A DNA stretch of 64,000 nt from Solirubrobacterales bacterium (GTDB lineage Bacteria > Actinomycetota > Thermoleophilia > Solirubrobacterales > 70-9). Shown here in pieces: positions 8,931-17,450 of the stretch (the first letter of the stretch is position 1; the number at the start of each line of letters is the position of its first letter). The notes under the pieces are model-generated. The model worked only from the letters and a program-made list of their open reading frames with translations, was not told the DNA's origin and made no database searches. The stretch is taken from the NCBI GenBank assembly GCA_021155855.1, contig JAJNAZ010000003.1, positions 1 to 64,000 on the forward strand, read 5' to 3'. Position numbers and translations under genes: made by a program.

Positions 8931-10089
8931 CGACGACGCGCAGTCTCGCATCGCCGCTCGACGGGCTCGCCGCCGACCCGACGCTGCCACCGCGGGCGAC
9001 GTTCAAGAGCAGGCCGACGGCGGCCAGCATCACCATCATGCTGGCATTGCCGTAGGAGACGAGCGGCAGCGGGACGCCGGTCAGCGGCGCCATTCCGAAC
9101 ACCGCGAGCAGGTTGACGAGCGCCTGCACGAGGACGAGCGAGGTCAGCCCCGCGGCGAGCAGCTTGCCGTAACGGTCGCGCGCGTTCTGGGCGATCCTCA
9201 GGCCCGCGTAGGCGAACATCCCATAGAGGCCGACCAGCGCGGTGATGCCCAGCATCCCGAGCTCCTCACCGATCACGGCCGCGATCATGTCGGTGTGCGC
9301 CTCCGGCAAGTAGAAGGCCTTCTGCAGGCTCTCGCCGAGGCCGACCCCGAAGAGGCCGCCCGAGCCGAGTGCGATCTTCGCCTGCAGGAGCTGGAAGCCG
9401 GCGCCGCCGGGATCGCCGCCGGGGTCGAGGAAGGTGGTCAGCCGCGTGACGCGGTAGGGCTCGATCAGGATCGCGAGCAGGAGCGCGACCGCGGCGCCGG
9501 CCGCGAGCAGTCCGATGTCGCGAACGCCGACGCCGGCGGCGAGCAGCAGCGCGGCGATCGCGAAGCAGATCACGAGCGCCGTGCCGAGGTCGCCGGCGGC
9601 GACCAGCAGCAGGCCGGCGCCGGCGATCCCGAGCACCGGCATCAGCGGTGCGATGCCGCCGGCGACGATCCGTGGCCGAGTCGCGAGCAGCTGCGCGACG
9701 AACAGGATCAGCGCGATCTTCATCAACTCCGACGGCTGAATCTGCAGCGGCCCGGCCCCGAGCCAGGCCCGCGAGCCGTTGACCTCGATCCCGACTCCCG
9801 GGATCAAGACCACGAAGCAAAGGAAGAACGCCCCCGTGAGCACGAGCGGCGTCAGCGAACGCAGCAGCTTCACCCCGCGCGCCGCGAGCAAGTGCATGAC
9901 CACGAGCCCGAGTGCGCCGAAGATCGCCGTGCGCTTGAGGTAGTAGGCGCCGTCCCCGGAGTCGCCGAGCAGCGAGGTGGTCGAGCTGGCGCTGAACACC
10001 ATGACCACGCCGAAGGCGAGCAGGCAGAGGGTCGCGGTGAGCAGCAGCGAGTACTCGAGCGAGTTCGTGCCCTTGGCGCGCGACCTCAT
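8845..10089 (-). CDS. ftsW: FtsW (SEDS-family peptidoglycan glycosyltransferase)
   Basis: Start MRSRAKGTNSLEYSLLL; multi-TM; NGSRAWLGAGPLQIQPSELMKIALILF; PLPLVSYGNAS; 3' end overlaps murG start. Confidence 0.92.
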   Translation of the reverse strand: MRSRAKGTNSLEYSLLLTATLCLLAFGVVMVFSASSTTSLLGDSGDGAYYLKRTAIFGALGLVVMHLLAARGVKLLRSLTPLVLTGAFFLCFVVLIPGVGIEVNGSRAWLGAGPLQIQPSELMKIALILFVAQLLATRPRIVAGGIAPLMPVLGIAGAGLLLVAAGDLGTALVICFAIAALLLAAGVGVRDIGLLAAGAAVALLLAILIEPYRVTRLTTFLDPGGDPGGAGFQLLQAKIALGSGGLFGVGLGESLQKAFYLPEAHTDMIAAVIGEELGMLGITALVGLYGMFAYAGLRIAQNARDRYGKLLAAGLTSLVLVQALVNLLAVFGMAPLTGVPLPLVSYGNASMMVMLAAVGLLLNVARGGSVGSAASPSSGDARLRVVDGAQGGHSRGGNRGARRAGAGRRRRAPG

Positions 10090-11450
10090 CGCAGCCCCTC
10101 GACCAGCTCGCGGAAGTGCTCGCCGCGAGCCTCGAAGTCGCGGTAGGAATCGAAGCTGGCGCAGGCGGGGGCGAGCAGGACGACCTCGCCCGGCTCCGCC
10201 GCCTCGGACGCGGCGGCGACGGCGGCGGCGAGGCCGTCGCAGCGGCGGTGCTCGACCCCGGCGGCCCACGCTGAGGCCAGATCGCGCTCCAACTCGGGGG
10301 CGGCGTCGCCGATCAGATAGCAGGCGACGCAGCCCTCGGCGACCGCGGCCGCGAGGTCGGCGAAGCCACCGCCCTTGAGCGAGCCGCCGAGGATCGCGTG
10401 TACGCCACCGTCGAAGGAGCGCAGGGCGGCTTTCGCGGCGGCAACGTTGGTCGCCTTCGAGTCGTTCACGTAGAGGACGCCGCCGAGCTCGGCAACCCGC
10501 TCGAGCCGGTGTGGCACCCCGGCGAAGTCGCGCAAGCCATCGGCGATCGCCTCGCGCCCGATCCCCATCGCTCCCGCCGCCGCGGCGGCGGCTGCGGCGT
10601 TCTCCGCGTTGTGCGGACCGATCAGCCCCAGCTCATCGGTCTCCAGCAGCGGCTCTCCCCAGAGCTCCAGCAGCCCACGCTCGACGACCGCCTGGCAGTC
10701 CTCGCTCGCGCCCGGCTCGCGACAGAAGGCCACCCGCCGCCCGCAGCCGCCGAGGTCGAGGCCACGAAGGGCGGGCTCGGAGCCGTTGTAGACGCAGACG
10801 TCGTCGGTGGCCTGCCGCGCGAAGATCTTCAGCTTCGCCGCCAGGTATTCGGCGAGGCTGCCGTGGCGGTCGAGGTGGTCGGCGGCGACGTTGAGCAGCA
10901 CTCCGCACTCCGGCGCGAACGCCTCGGCGTCCTCGAGCTGGAAGCTCGACGCCTCGCAGACGATCGTCGCCTCGGCCGGCACCTGCCCGACCAGCGAGGC
11001 GAGCGGGGTGCCGACGTTGCCGGCCACCGCCACCGGCTCTCCCGTCGTCCGCCAGACGTGGCCGAGAAGCTCGCTCACCGTGGTCTTGCCGTTGGTGCCG
11101 GTCACGGCTACGAAGCGATTCGAGAGCAGGCGCCAGGCAAGCTCGAGCTCTCCGAGGACCGGCAGCCCGCGCTCCCGCGCCGCGGCGATCGCAGGAGCGC
11201 TCCCGGGAACACCGGGACTCTTGACCACGCAGCGCACGCGCCCGACCAGATCCGATCCATCCCCATCCAGGTTCACTTCGACGCCGACCTGCCGAAGTCC
11301 TTCCGCGCCCTCGGGGCTCCCTGCATCGACTCCGATCACACCCTCGCCACGCGCGGCCAGCAGCCTCGCCGCCGCCTGGCCCGAGCGGGCGAGACCGACG
11401 ACCAGGAACGGGCCCGCGGGCAGGGGCGGGCGGTGCTTGGGGCGAGCCAT
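10086..11450 (-). CDS. murD: UDP-N-acetylmuramoylalanine--D-glutamate ligase
   Basis: Start MARPKHRPPLPAGPFLVVGLARSG; VTGTNGKTTVSELLGH; YVNDSKATNVAAAKAAL. Confidence 0.95.
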   Translation of the reverse strand: MARPKHRPPLPAGPFLVVGLARSGQAAARLLAARGEGVIGVDAGSPEGAEGLRQVGVEVNLDGDGSDLVGRVRCVVKSPGVPGSAPAIAAARERGLPVLGELELAWRLLSNRFVAVTGTNGKTTVSELLGHVWRTTGEPVAVAGNVGTPLASLVGQVPAEATIVCEASSFQLEDAEAFAPECGVLLNVAADHLDRHGSLAEYLAAKLKIFARQATDDVCVYNGSEPALRGLDLGGCGRRVAFCREPGASEDCQAVVERGLLELWGEPLLETDELGLIGPHNAENAAAAAAAAGAMGIGREAIADGLRDFAGVPHRLERVAELGGVLYVNDSKATNVAAAKAALRSFDGGVHAILGGSLKGGGFADLAAAVAEGCVACYLIGDAAPELERDLASAWAAGVEHRRCDGLAAAVAAASEAAEPGEVVLLAPACASFDSYRDFEARGEHFRELVEGLR

Positions 11451-11491
11451 GGGGATAGTTTCGCCTCGGCGCGCCCCGCTACCTTCCCCGC

Positions 11492-11911
11492 ATGGGCGAG
11501 CGGGTGAAGACCGCCTCACAGAAGTCGGGCAGGCTCGTACTCGAGGTCGCCGCCGCGATCGTCGTCGGCGCGGGCGTCCCGCTGTTCTGGATCTGGATCG
11601 GCTCGCTGCTCCAGGGCGCGCGCGGCGCCCAGGGCGTCGAGGCGAGTACCGCGATCATCATGCTTCTGGGGATCCTGATCAGCTACACGGTGGTGCTGAT
11701 GATCGCCGGCGCGATCCAGGCCCGCGGCGAGGGCTCGCAACGCCCGCCGACCCGCTATCCGTGGATGCGGAGCATGCGCGACGAGCCCTACCGGCCCGGC
11801 ACTGACAAGCTGAGCCCGGTCGAGGCGGTCTTTGTCGGCACCGCGATCGTCGCCTCGATCGCGATGCTGATCTGGTTCTTCGCCTTCGCCGGCAGCCCGC
11901 TGCCGAGCTAG
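11492..11911 (+). CDS. Hypothetical membrane protein
   Basis: Three hydrophobic segments; opposite strand to the surrounding dcw genes. Confidence 0.65.
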   Translation: MGERVKTASQKSGRLVLEVAAAIVVGAGVPLFWIWIGSLLQGARGAQGVEASTAIIMLLGILISYTVVLMIAGAIQARGEGSQRPPTRYPWMRSMRDEPYRPGTDKLSPVEAVFVGTAIVASIAMLIWFFAFAGSPLPS

Positions 11912-11917
11912 ACGCCC

Positions 11918-12352
11918 GTGTTCGAGGCCGTTCACTCCGAGCGCTCGTCCGCGGACCCGGCGGCAATCTGGCAGCTGTGGGCAGACCCGGCTCGGTGGCC
12001 GGACTGGAACGAGCAGATCGAGCGCGCCGAGACCGACGACGAGCTGCGCCCCGGCGCCGAGCTGCGAATCAAGTTCCGCCGCGGAGGCACGGTGCGCTTC
12101 AACGTCACCCAGCTCGAGCCGGAGCGTCTGTTCACCGATGAGGCCCGCTTCCCGGGCGCCCGCCTTGCCCACGAGCATCGCCTCGCGCCCGGGAGGTCGA
12201 GCACCGAGATCACCCACCGGATCTCCCTCAGCGGGCCGCTATCGGGCTTCTGGGCGCTGATGATGGGCCGCAAGCGGATGCGCGAGTCGGTGGTCCGCTT
12301 CGTCGAGCGCGAACGCGAGCTGACCGAGCCGAAGTCGCAACGGCGCGCGTAG
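11918..12352 (+). CDS. SRPBCC/START-like (polyketide cyclase-type) protein
   Basis: PAAIWQLWADPARWPDWNEQIERAE ... ELRIKFRRGGTVRFNVTQLEPERLFTDE. Confidence 0.8.
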   Translation: MFEAVHSERSSADPAAIWQLWADPARWPDWNEQIERAETDDELRPGAELRIKFRRGGTVRFNVTQLEPERLFTDEARFPGARLAHEHRLAPGRSSTEITHRISLSGPLSGFWALMMGRKRMRESVVRFVERERELTEPKSQRRA

Positions 12353-12431
12353 CGACCAGCGCCGGTGGCGGCTGCCGTCGGCGTGGCCGATGGGATCAGG
12401 CGGCGAACCGAGCGGGTGCGGGGGTGTCGTC

Positions 12432-13418
12432 CTAGGTGTAAGACCCGAGCGGGTTGTTCAGCTCGGCGAGCCGAGCTGCGGGCGGTCTTCGGCCGAGGGA
12501 GCCGTGTGGACGCTTAAAGTTGTAGCGCCATAGCCAGCCCTCGAGGGCTGCGGTTCGCTCGGCGGAGCTGCGATAGACGCCACCGCTGTAGGCCCAGCCG
12601 GCGAGCATCGTGCGGATGAAGCGCTCGGCCTTGCCGTTGGTCTGCGGTCGATAGGGACGGGTCCTGAGGTGGCGGATGCCGAGGGTCCGGCAGGCGATCG
12701 CGTGAACGGCGGAACGATAGGCCGAGCCGTTGTCGGTCATCAGCGCTTCGACCGAGACGCCGTGGCGGCGGTAGAAGCGAACGGCGCGGCGCAGGAAGCC
12801 GATGGCCGTGGTCGCCTTCTCGTCGGCGAGCACCTCGACGTAGGCAAGCCGGGTCGCGTCGTCGAGGCAGACGTGGACGCACTCGTAACCGACGCTCATG
12901 CGACGCACCCCGGCAGCGTCGGTGCGGGTCGGGTTGCGACGCCGCCTCTGGCGGCCGACGATCCGGTGTCCGGCACCACCGACGATCCGACCGAGCTTCT
13001 TGACGTCGATGTGAAGCAGCTCGCCGGCGTGAGAGCGCTCATAGCGCTCGGCGGGCTCCATCCCCAGGCGCCCGAGTCGGCCGAGGCCGAAGCGGGTGAG
13101 GATGCCCGAGACCGTCGTCTCCGCCATCTCGAGGACCTCGGCGATCTCGGCACCGGTCATCCGCAGATGGCGAAGGGCGCAGATCACCTGGACCCGGTCC
13201 TCGGGGGTGCGGTTGTGGACGTGGTGTGCTGCCGAGGGGCGATCGAGCAGGCCGATCTCGCCTTCCGCTTGGTAGCGGCTCACCCACTTGCGGGCAGTTG
13301 GATCGCTCACTTCGGCGGCCGCGGCCGCCTTCGTGAGCGGCCATCCCTCTTCGATGACTCTCTGAACGAGGAGCTCGCGCTTTTTCAGGCTGAGAGCCGC
13401 GTTAGCGTGCAGCTTCAT
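12432..13418 (-). CDS. IS481-family DDE transposase
   Basis: N-terminal HTH (LTKAAAAAEVSDPTARKWVSRYQAEGEIGLLDR), LLHIDVKKLGRI, LMTDNGSAYRS, TNGKAERFIRTM; AAGGAGGT SD before ATG at 13418. Confidence 0.95.
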   Translation of the reverse strand: MKLHANAALSLKKRELLVQRVIEEGWPLTKAAAAAEVSDPTARKWVSRYQAEGEIGLLDRPSAAHHVHNRTPEDRVQVICALRHLRMTGAEIAEVLEMAETTVSGILTRFGLGRLGRLGMEPAERYERSHAGELLHIDVKKLGRIVGGAGHRIVGRQRRRRNPTRTDAAGVRRMSVGYECVHVCLDDATRLAYVEVLADEKATTAIGFLRRAVRFYRRHGVSVEALMTDNGSAYRSAVHAIACRTLGIRHLRTRPYRPQTNGKAERFIRTMLAGWAYSGGVYRSSAERTAALEGWLWRYNFKRPHGSLGRRPPAARLAELNNPLGSYT

Positions 13419-13480
13419 CCGGATTACCTCCTTGATGCTGGGTGGGTCGACACCCCCAGCCTTCAAGGAGGCCCGGATGA
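13415..13480 (-). promoter_or_regulatory. Long hairpin overlapping transposase SD and start codon
   Basis: RNA-sense UCAUCCGG-gc-CUCCUUGA-ag-GCUGGG...CCCAGC-a-UCAAGGAG-guaau-CCGGAUGA. Confidence 0.7.
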
Positions 13481-13503
13481 AACAACGGGCTCAGGGATTA
13501 CAC

Positions 13504-14529
13504 CTAGGACCCGATCGAGTTCTGATACAGGGTGAAGCCGATCCCGGCGCAGACCGCTGCCACGATCCAGAACCGGAGCATGATCTTGGTCTCCGACCAG
13601 GCGAGCAGCTCGAAGTGATGGTGCACCGGGGCCATCAGCAGCACCCGGCGGCGGAACATCTTGAAGCTGATCACCTGGACGGCGACCGAGAGGGCCTCGA
13701 TCACGAAGATGCCGCCGAGGATGATCAGCAGCAGCTCGGTCTGGGTCATGACCGCGAGCGCGCCGATCGCGCCGCCGAGCCCGAGCGAGCCGGTGTCGCC
13801 CATGAAGATCGATGCGGGGAAGGCGTTGAACCACAAGAACCCGATCGAGGCGCCGACGAGGCAGGCCGACAGCAGCGCCAGGCCCTCCTGGCCGTTGGTG
13901 ATCGTGATCGCCGTGTAGGCGAGCAGGACGATCGCGCACGAGCCCGCCGCGAGACCGTCGAGCCCGTCGGTGAGGTTGACGGCGTTCGAGGCGCCGGCGA
14001 TGACGAAGTAGACGAAGATCAGATAGACGACCGGGCCGACATAGATCTCGTGGTCGAAGATCCGCGACTCGAGCGCCGGCGCAAGGCCGAGCTCCTCATA
14101 GGCGATCCACCAGAGCGCCAGCGCCAGCGCGATCTGCACGAGCAGCTTGTAACGGGCGCCGAGGCCGAGCGAGCGGCGCTTGGTGATCTTGATGAAGTCG
14201 TCGGCGAAGCCGAGCCCGGCGCAGCCGAGCGCGACACCGAACACGGCGAGGCTGGCGGTGTCACGGTCCGACAGCACCAGGTAGGGGATCGAGATCGCGA
14301 AGAAGAGGATCAGGCCGCCCATCGTCGGGGTGCCCGCCTTCGCGTGGTGCTCCTGCGGGCCCTCCTCCCTGATCTGCTGGCCGAACTCCTTGACGCGCAG
14401 ATACTCGATGAACCTCGGTCCGAGAAAGATCGTGATCAGCATCGCCGCCATTCCGGCGATCAGCACCTCGCCTCGATCGATCGCGGTCGAGGCGATGTCG
14501 TCGACGAGCTGGGCGACCGGGGGGATCAC
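13504..14529 (-). CDS. mraY: Phospho-N-acetylmuramoyl-pentapeptide-transferase
   Basis: GTG start overlapping murF stop; GPQEHHAKAGTPTMGGLILF, NAVNLTDGLDGLAAG, APVHHHFELLAWSETKI; stop TAG lies in CCTAGG duplication. Confidence 0.95.
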   Translation of the reverse strand: MIPPVAQLVDDIASTAIDRGEVLIAGMAAMLITIFLGPRFIEYLRVKEFGQQIREEGPQEHHAKAGTPTMGGLILFFAISIPYLVLSDRDTASLAVFGVALGCAGLGFADDFIKITKRRSLGLGARYKLLVQIALALALWWIAYEELGLAPALESRIFDHEIYVGPVVYLIFVYFVIAGASNAVNLTDGLDGLAAGSCAIVLLAYTAITITNGQEGLALLSACLVGASIGFLWFNAFPASIFMGDTGSLGLGGAIGALAVMTQTELLLIILGGIFVIEALSVAVQVISFKMFRRRVLLMAPVHHHFELLAWSETKIMLRFWIVAAVCAGIGFTLYQNSIGS

Positions 14530-15890
14530 GCCGGCTCGCGGTCGTGAGTACGGGCGACGAACGCATCGGTGAAGCGCTCGAGGCCGACCGCGCGCGAGCC
14601 CTTGACCAGGATCGCGTCCCCCTCGCCGGCGATCGCCTCGACCACGCTCACCGCCGCCTCGGGATCCGGGGCCCACTCGTCGGCGGCGTAATCGCGCGCC
14701 AGCTCGCCGACGCCGACGATCGCATCGATGCCGAGCCCCCGGGCGTGCGCGCCCGCCTCGCGGTGATAGGCGGCCGCGCCAGGGCCGAGCTCGGCCATGC
14801 CGCCGAGCACCGCGATGCGCCGCCCCGGGACCTCGATCGAGGCGAGGTGGTCGAGCGCCGCGCGCATCGAGATCGGGTTGGCGTTGTAGCAGTCGTTGAC
14901 CAGCACCGCGCCTCCGGGGAGCTCGATCCGCTCGCCCCGCAGCCGCGAGAAGGATATGCCCGGCGCCCGACGCGCCATCTGCTCGAGCGGGGCGTCGAGC
15001 GCGACCCCGATCGCCACCGCGCAGGTCGCGTTGACCAGGTTGTGCGCCTCGGTGAACGGCAGCTCGAAGATCGCCTCGCCGTGGGGAGTGCCGATGACCG
15101 CTTCGAGCCCGTGACCGCGGCGCTCGGAACGACGCGCGAACACGTCGCCGCCGGCGCCGAAGGTGATCGTGGTCAGGCGCTCGTGCAGGTGCGGCTCGAG
15201 CGCCTCGGCGTCGGCGGGGATCACGGCCCGGCCCTCGTCAGTGACCCCGGCGAGCACCTCCGCCTTCGCCTCGGCGATTGCCTCGAGCGTTCCGAGGAGC
15301 TCGAGGTGCACCGGGCCGACGTTGGTGATCGCGGCGACGTCGGGCTCGGCGATCTCGCACAGCTCCGAGATCTGTCCCAGGCCCCGCATCGCCATCTCCA
15401 CCACCAGCAGCTCCGTCTCGACCGGCGCCGCGAGCACCGCCAGCGGCAAGCCGACCTCGGTGTTGAAGTTCTCCGGGTTGGCGTGGGTGCGGAAGGGCAG
15501 GATCGCGCGGCAGATGTCCTTCACGGAAGTCTTGCCGGTCGAGCCGGTTATCCCGACCACCGGACAGCCGAGCTCACGCCGCCAAGCGCGCGCCAGCGAC
15601 TGCAGCGCCGCGAGCGGGTCGGCGGCGGCAAGGACCCAGCCCGGCGCTGCCGTGGCCGCGAGCCGCTGCGCCCGTCGGGGCTCGACCACCACTCCCCAGG
15701 CGCCGCCGTCGAGGGCGGTGGCCGCGAACTCTCCGCCGTCGGCTCGCTCGCCGCGGAGGCCGAAGAAGAGGTCACCGGGCCCCGTCTCGCGCGAGTCGAT
15801 CGCCGCGCGGCCGGGCCGGTCGACCGGGCCCTCGCGGACGATCTCCGCGCCCGCCTCCTCGGCGATGCGGTCCGCGCTCAGCTCGATCAT
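14526..15890 (-). CDS. murF: UDP-N-acetylmuramoyl-tripeptide--D-alanyl-D-alanine ligase
   Basis: VVGITGSTGKTSVKDI, NCYNANPISMRAALDHL. Confidence 0.95.
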   Translation of the reverse strand: MIELSADRIAEEAGAEIVREGPVDRPGRAAIDSRETGPGDLFFGLRGERADGGEFAATALDGGAWGVVVEPRRAQRLAATAAPGWVLAAADPLAALQSLARAWRRELGCPVVGITGSTGKTSVKDICRAILPFRTHANPENFNTEVGLPLAVLAAPVETELLVVEMAMRGLGQISELCEIAEPDVAAITNVGPVHLELLGTLEAIAEAKAEVLAGVTDEGRAVIPADAEALEPHLHERLTTITFGAGGDVFARRSERRGHGLEAVIGTPHGEAIFELPFTEAHNLVNATCAVAIGVALDAPLEQMARRAPGISFSRLRGERIELPGGAVLVNDCYNANPISMRAALDHLASIEVPGRRIAVLGGMAELGPGAAAYHREAGAHARGLGIDAIVGVGELARDYAADEWAPDPEAAVSVVEAIAGEGDAILVKGSRAVGLERFTDAFVARTHDREPA

Positions 15891-17368
15891 CGCCCGCCGG
15901 CGCTCGCGGGCGCGGCCGAGCGGCGAAGCTCCTCGCGGGCGACGGTGCGATCGTCGAACGGGACCTTCCGCCCCGCCTCGAACTCCTGGCCCTGCTCGTG
16001 CCCCTTGCCCGCGATCACCACGGTGTCCCCCTCCCGCGCGGCGCCGAGCGCCAGCGCGATCGCCGCCCGCCGATCGGGCTCGACCTCGATCTCGGCCGTT
16101 CCCGACTCCATTCCCTCCCGGATCTCCGCGATGATCGACAACGGGTCCTCGGAGCGCGGGTTGTCCGAGGTGACCACCGCCAGGTCCGAGAGCCGCGCCG
16201 CGATCTCGCCCATCAGCGGTCGCTTGTCGCGGTCACGGTCGCCTCCGCACCCGAACACGCAGACGAGGCGCCCGTCGGTGACCTGGCGCGCGGAGACGAG
16301 CACGTTCTCGAGCGAGTCGGGCGTGTGCGCGTAGTCGACCAGGACCACGAACGGCTGGCCCTCGTCGACCGGCTCGAAGCGCCCAGGCACCCGGTCGGCC
16401 TCCGCCAGCGCGGCAACCGCGTCGCCGAGCTCGACCCCGAGCGCGCCCACGGACGCGATCGCGCAGAGCGCGTTCTCGACGTTGAAGCGGCCGGGCAGCG
16501 GCAGGGTCACCTCGGCCTCGCCACTCGGCCCGAGGCACAGAAAGCGCGACCCGGCGGCGTCGAAGGCCACGTCGAGAGCCCGGTATGCGGCGCGCTCGTC
16601 GCCGGCCGCCGAGAAGGTGATCGCATCGAGCTCGGCCGCGAGCTTGTCGCCGTATGGGTCGTCGACATTGATCACGGAGTGCTCGGGACTGCCGGCGGCG
16701 AACAGGCGGCGCTTGGCGAGGAAGTAGTCCTCCATGTCGGCGTGAAAGTCGAGATGGTCCTGGGTTAGGTTCGTGAACGCGGCGACCGCGAAGCGGATCC
16801 CGTCCGTGCGACGCAGGCTGAGCGCGTGCGACGAGACCTCCATCGCGCAGGCGCGGTCCCCGGCCTCGGCCATGCGCCGGAACGTCGCCTGGAGGTCGAT
16901 CGCCTCCGGGGTCGTGCGCTCGACCTCCTCCTCGACCCCGCCGACGACCCGCTTCACTGTCCCGAGCAGTCCGGTCTGGACGCCGGCGCGCTCGAGCACG
17001 TGGCGAAGCAGAAAGGCGGTCGTCGTCTTGCCGTTCGTGCCGGTGATCCCGGCGACGCGGAGCTCCGCGGTCGGGTCGCCGTAGAAGCGAACCGCCGCGT
17101 GGGCCATCGCCGCGCGACCGTCGGCGACGACCGCCTGGGCTACGAACGTCTCGAGCTCGAGGCGCCGCTCGACCACCACCGCGCTCGCGCCGGCCTGGAC
17201 GGCGAGCGGCGCGAAGTCGTGACCGTCGGCGGTGATCCCCGGATAGCAGAAGTACAGCGAGCCGGGCTCGACCCGGCGGCTGTCGTAGGCCAGGCCCGTG
17301 ATCTCGGTCCGCGGATCGCCCACGATCTCGATCACGTCGGCCCCCGCGAGCAGCTCTCGAAGCTCCAT
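15887..17368 (-). CDS. murE: UDP-N-acetylmuramoyl-L-alanyl-D-glutamate ligase (MurE)
   Basis: GITGTNGKTTTAFLLRHV, VDYAHTPDSLENVL, TSDNPRSEDPLSI. Confidence 0.95.
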   Translation of the reverse strand: MELRELLAGADVIEIVGDPRTEITGLAYDSRRVEPGSLYFCYPGITADGHDFAPLAVQAGASAVVVERRLELETFVAQAVVADGRAAMAHAAVRFYGDPTAELRVAGITGTNGKTTTAFLLRHVLERAGVQTGLLGTVKRVVGGVEEEVERTTPEAIDLQATFRRMAEAGDRACAMEVSSHALSLRRTDGIRFAVAAFTNLTQDHLDFHADMEDYFLAKRRLFAAGSPEHSVINVDDPYGDKLAAELDAITFSAAGDERAAYRALDVAFDAAGSRFLCLGPSGEAEVTLPLPGRFNVENALCAIASVGALGVELGDAVAALAEADRVPGRFEPVDEGQPFVVLVDYAHTPDSLENVLVSARQVTDGRLVCVFGCGGDRDRDKRPLMGEIAARLSDLAVVTSDNPRSEDPLSIIAEIREGMESGTAEIEVEPDRRAAIALALGAAREGDTVVIAGKGHEQGQEFEAGRKVPFDDRTVAREELRRSAAPASAGGR

Positions 17369-17450
17369 CGCGGGCCGATTCTAGGCGCCACCACGGCGTG
17401 CCCCGCCGCGCATCCCGCCCGCGAGAGCCCACCCCGGCCGGACCCGACCG

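Larger units (their letters stand above)
12431..13508. mobile_element. IS481-family insertion sequence (element 12437-13502) with flanking CCTAGG direct repeats (12431-12436, 13503-13508)
   Basis: Terminal IRs starting TGTAA (L TGTAAGACCCGAGCGGGTTGTT; R TGTAATCCCTGAGCCCGTTGTT, 17/22 match); single DDE transposase; 6-bp duplication CCTAGG fits NCTAGN. Confidence 0.9.

Noticed and set aside
8539-10146. 535-aa plus-strand ORF
   Set aside because: Antisense to ftsW/murG; charged repeats typical of codon-bias artefact
14544-16334. 596-aa plus-strand ORF
   Set aside because: Antisense to murF/murE, no domain signal
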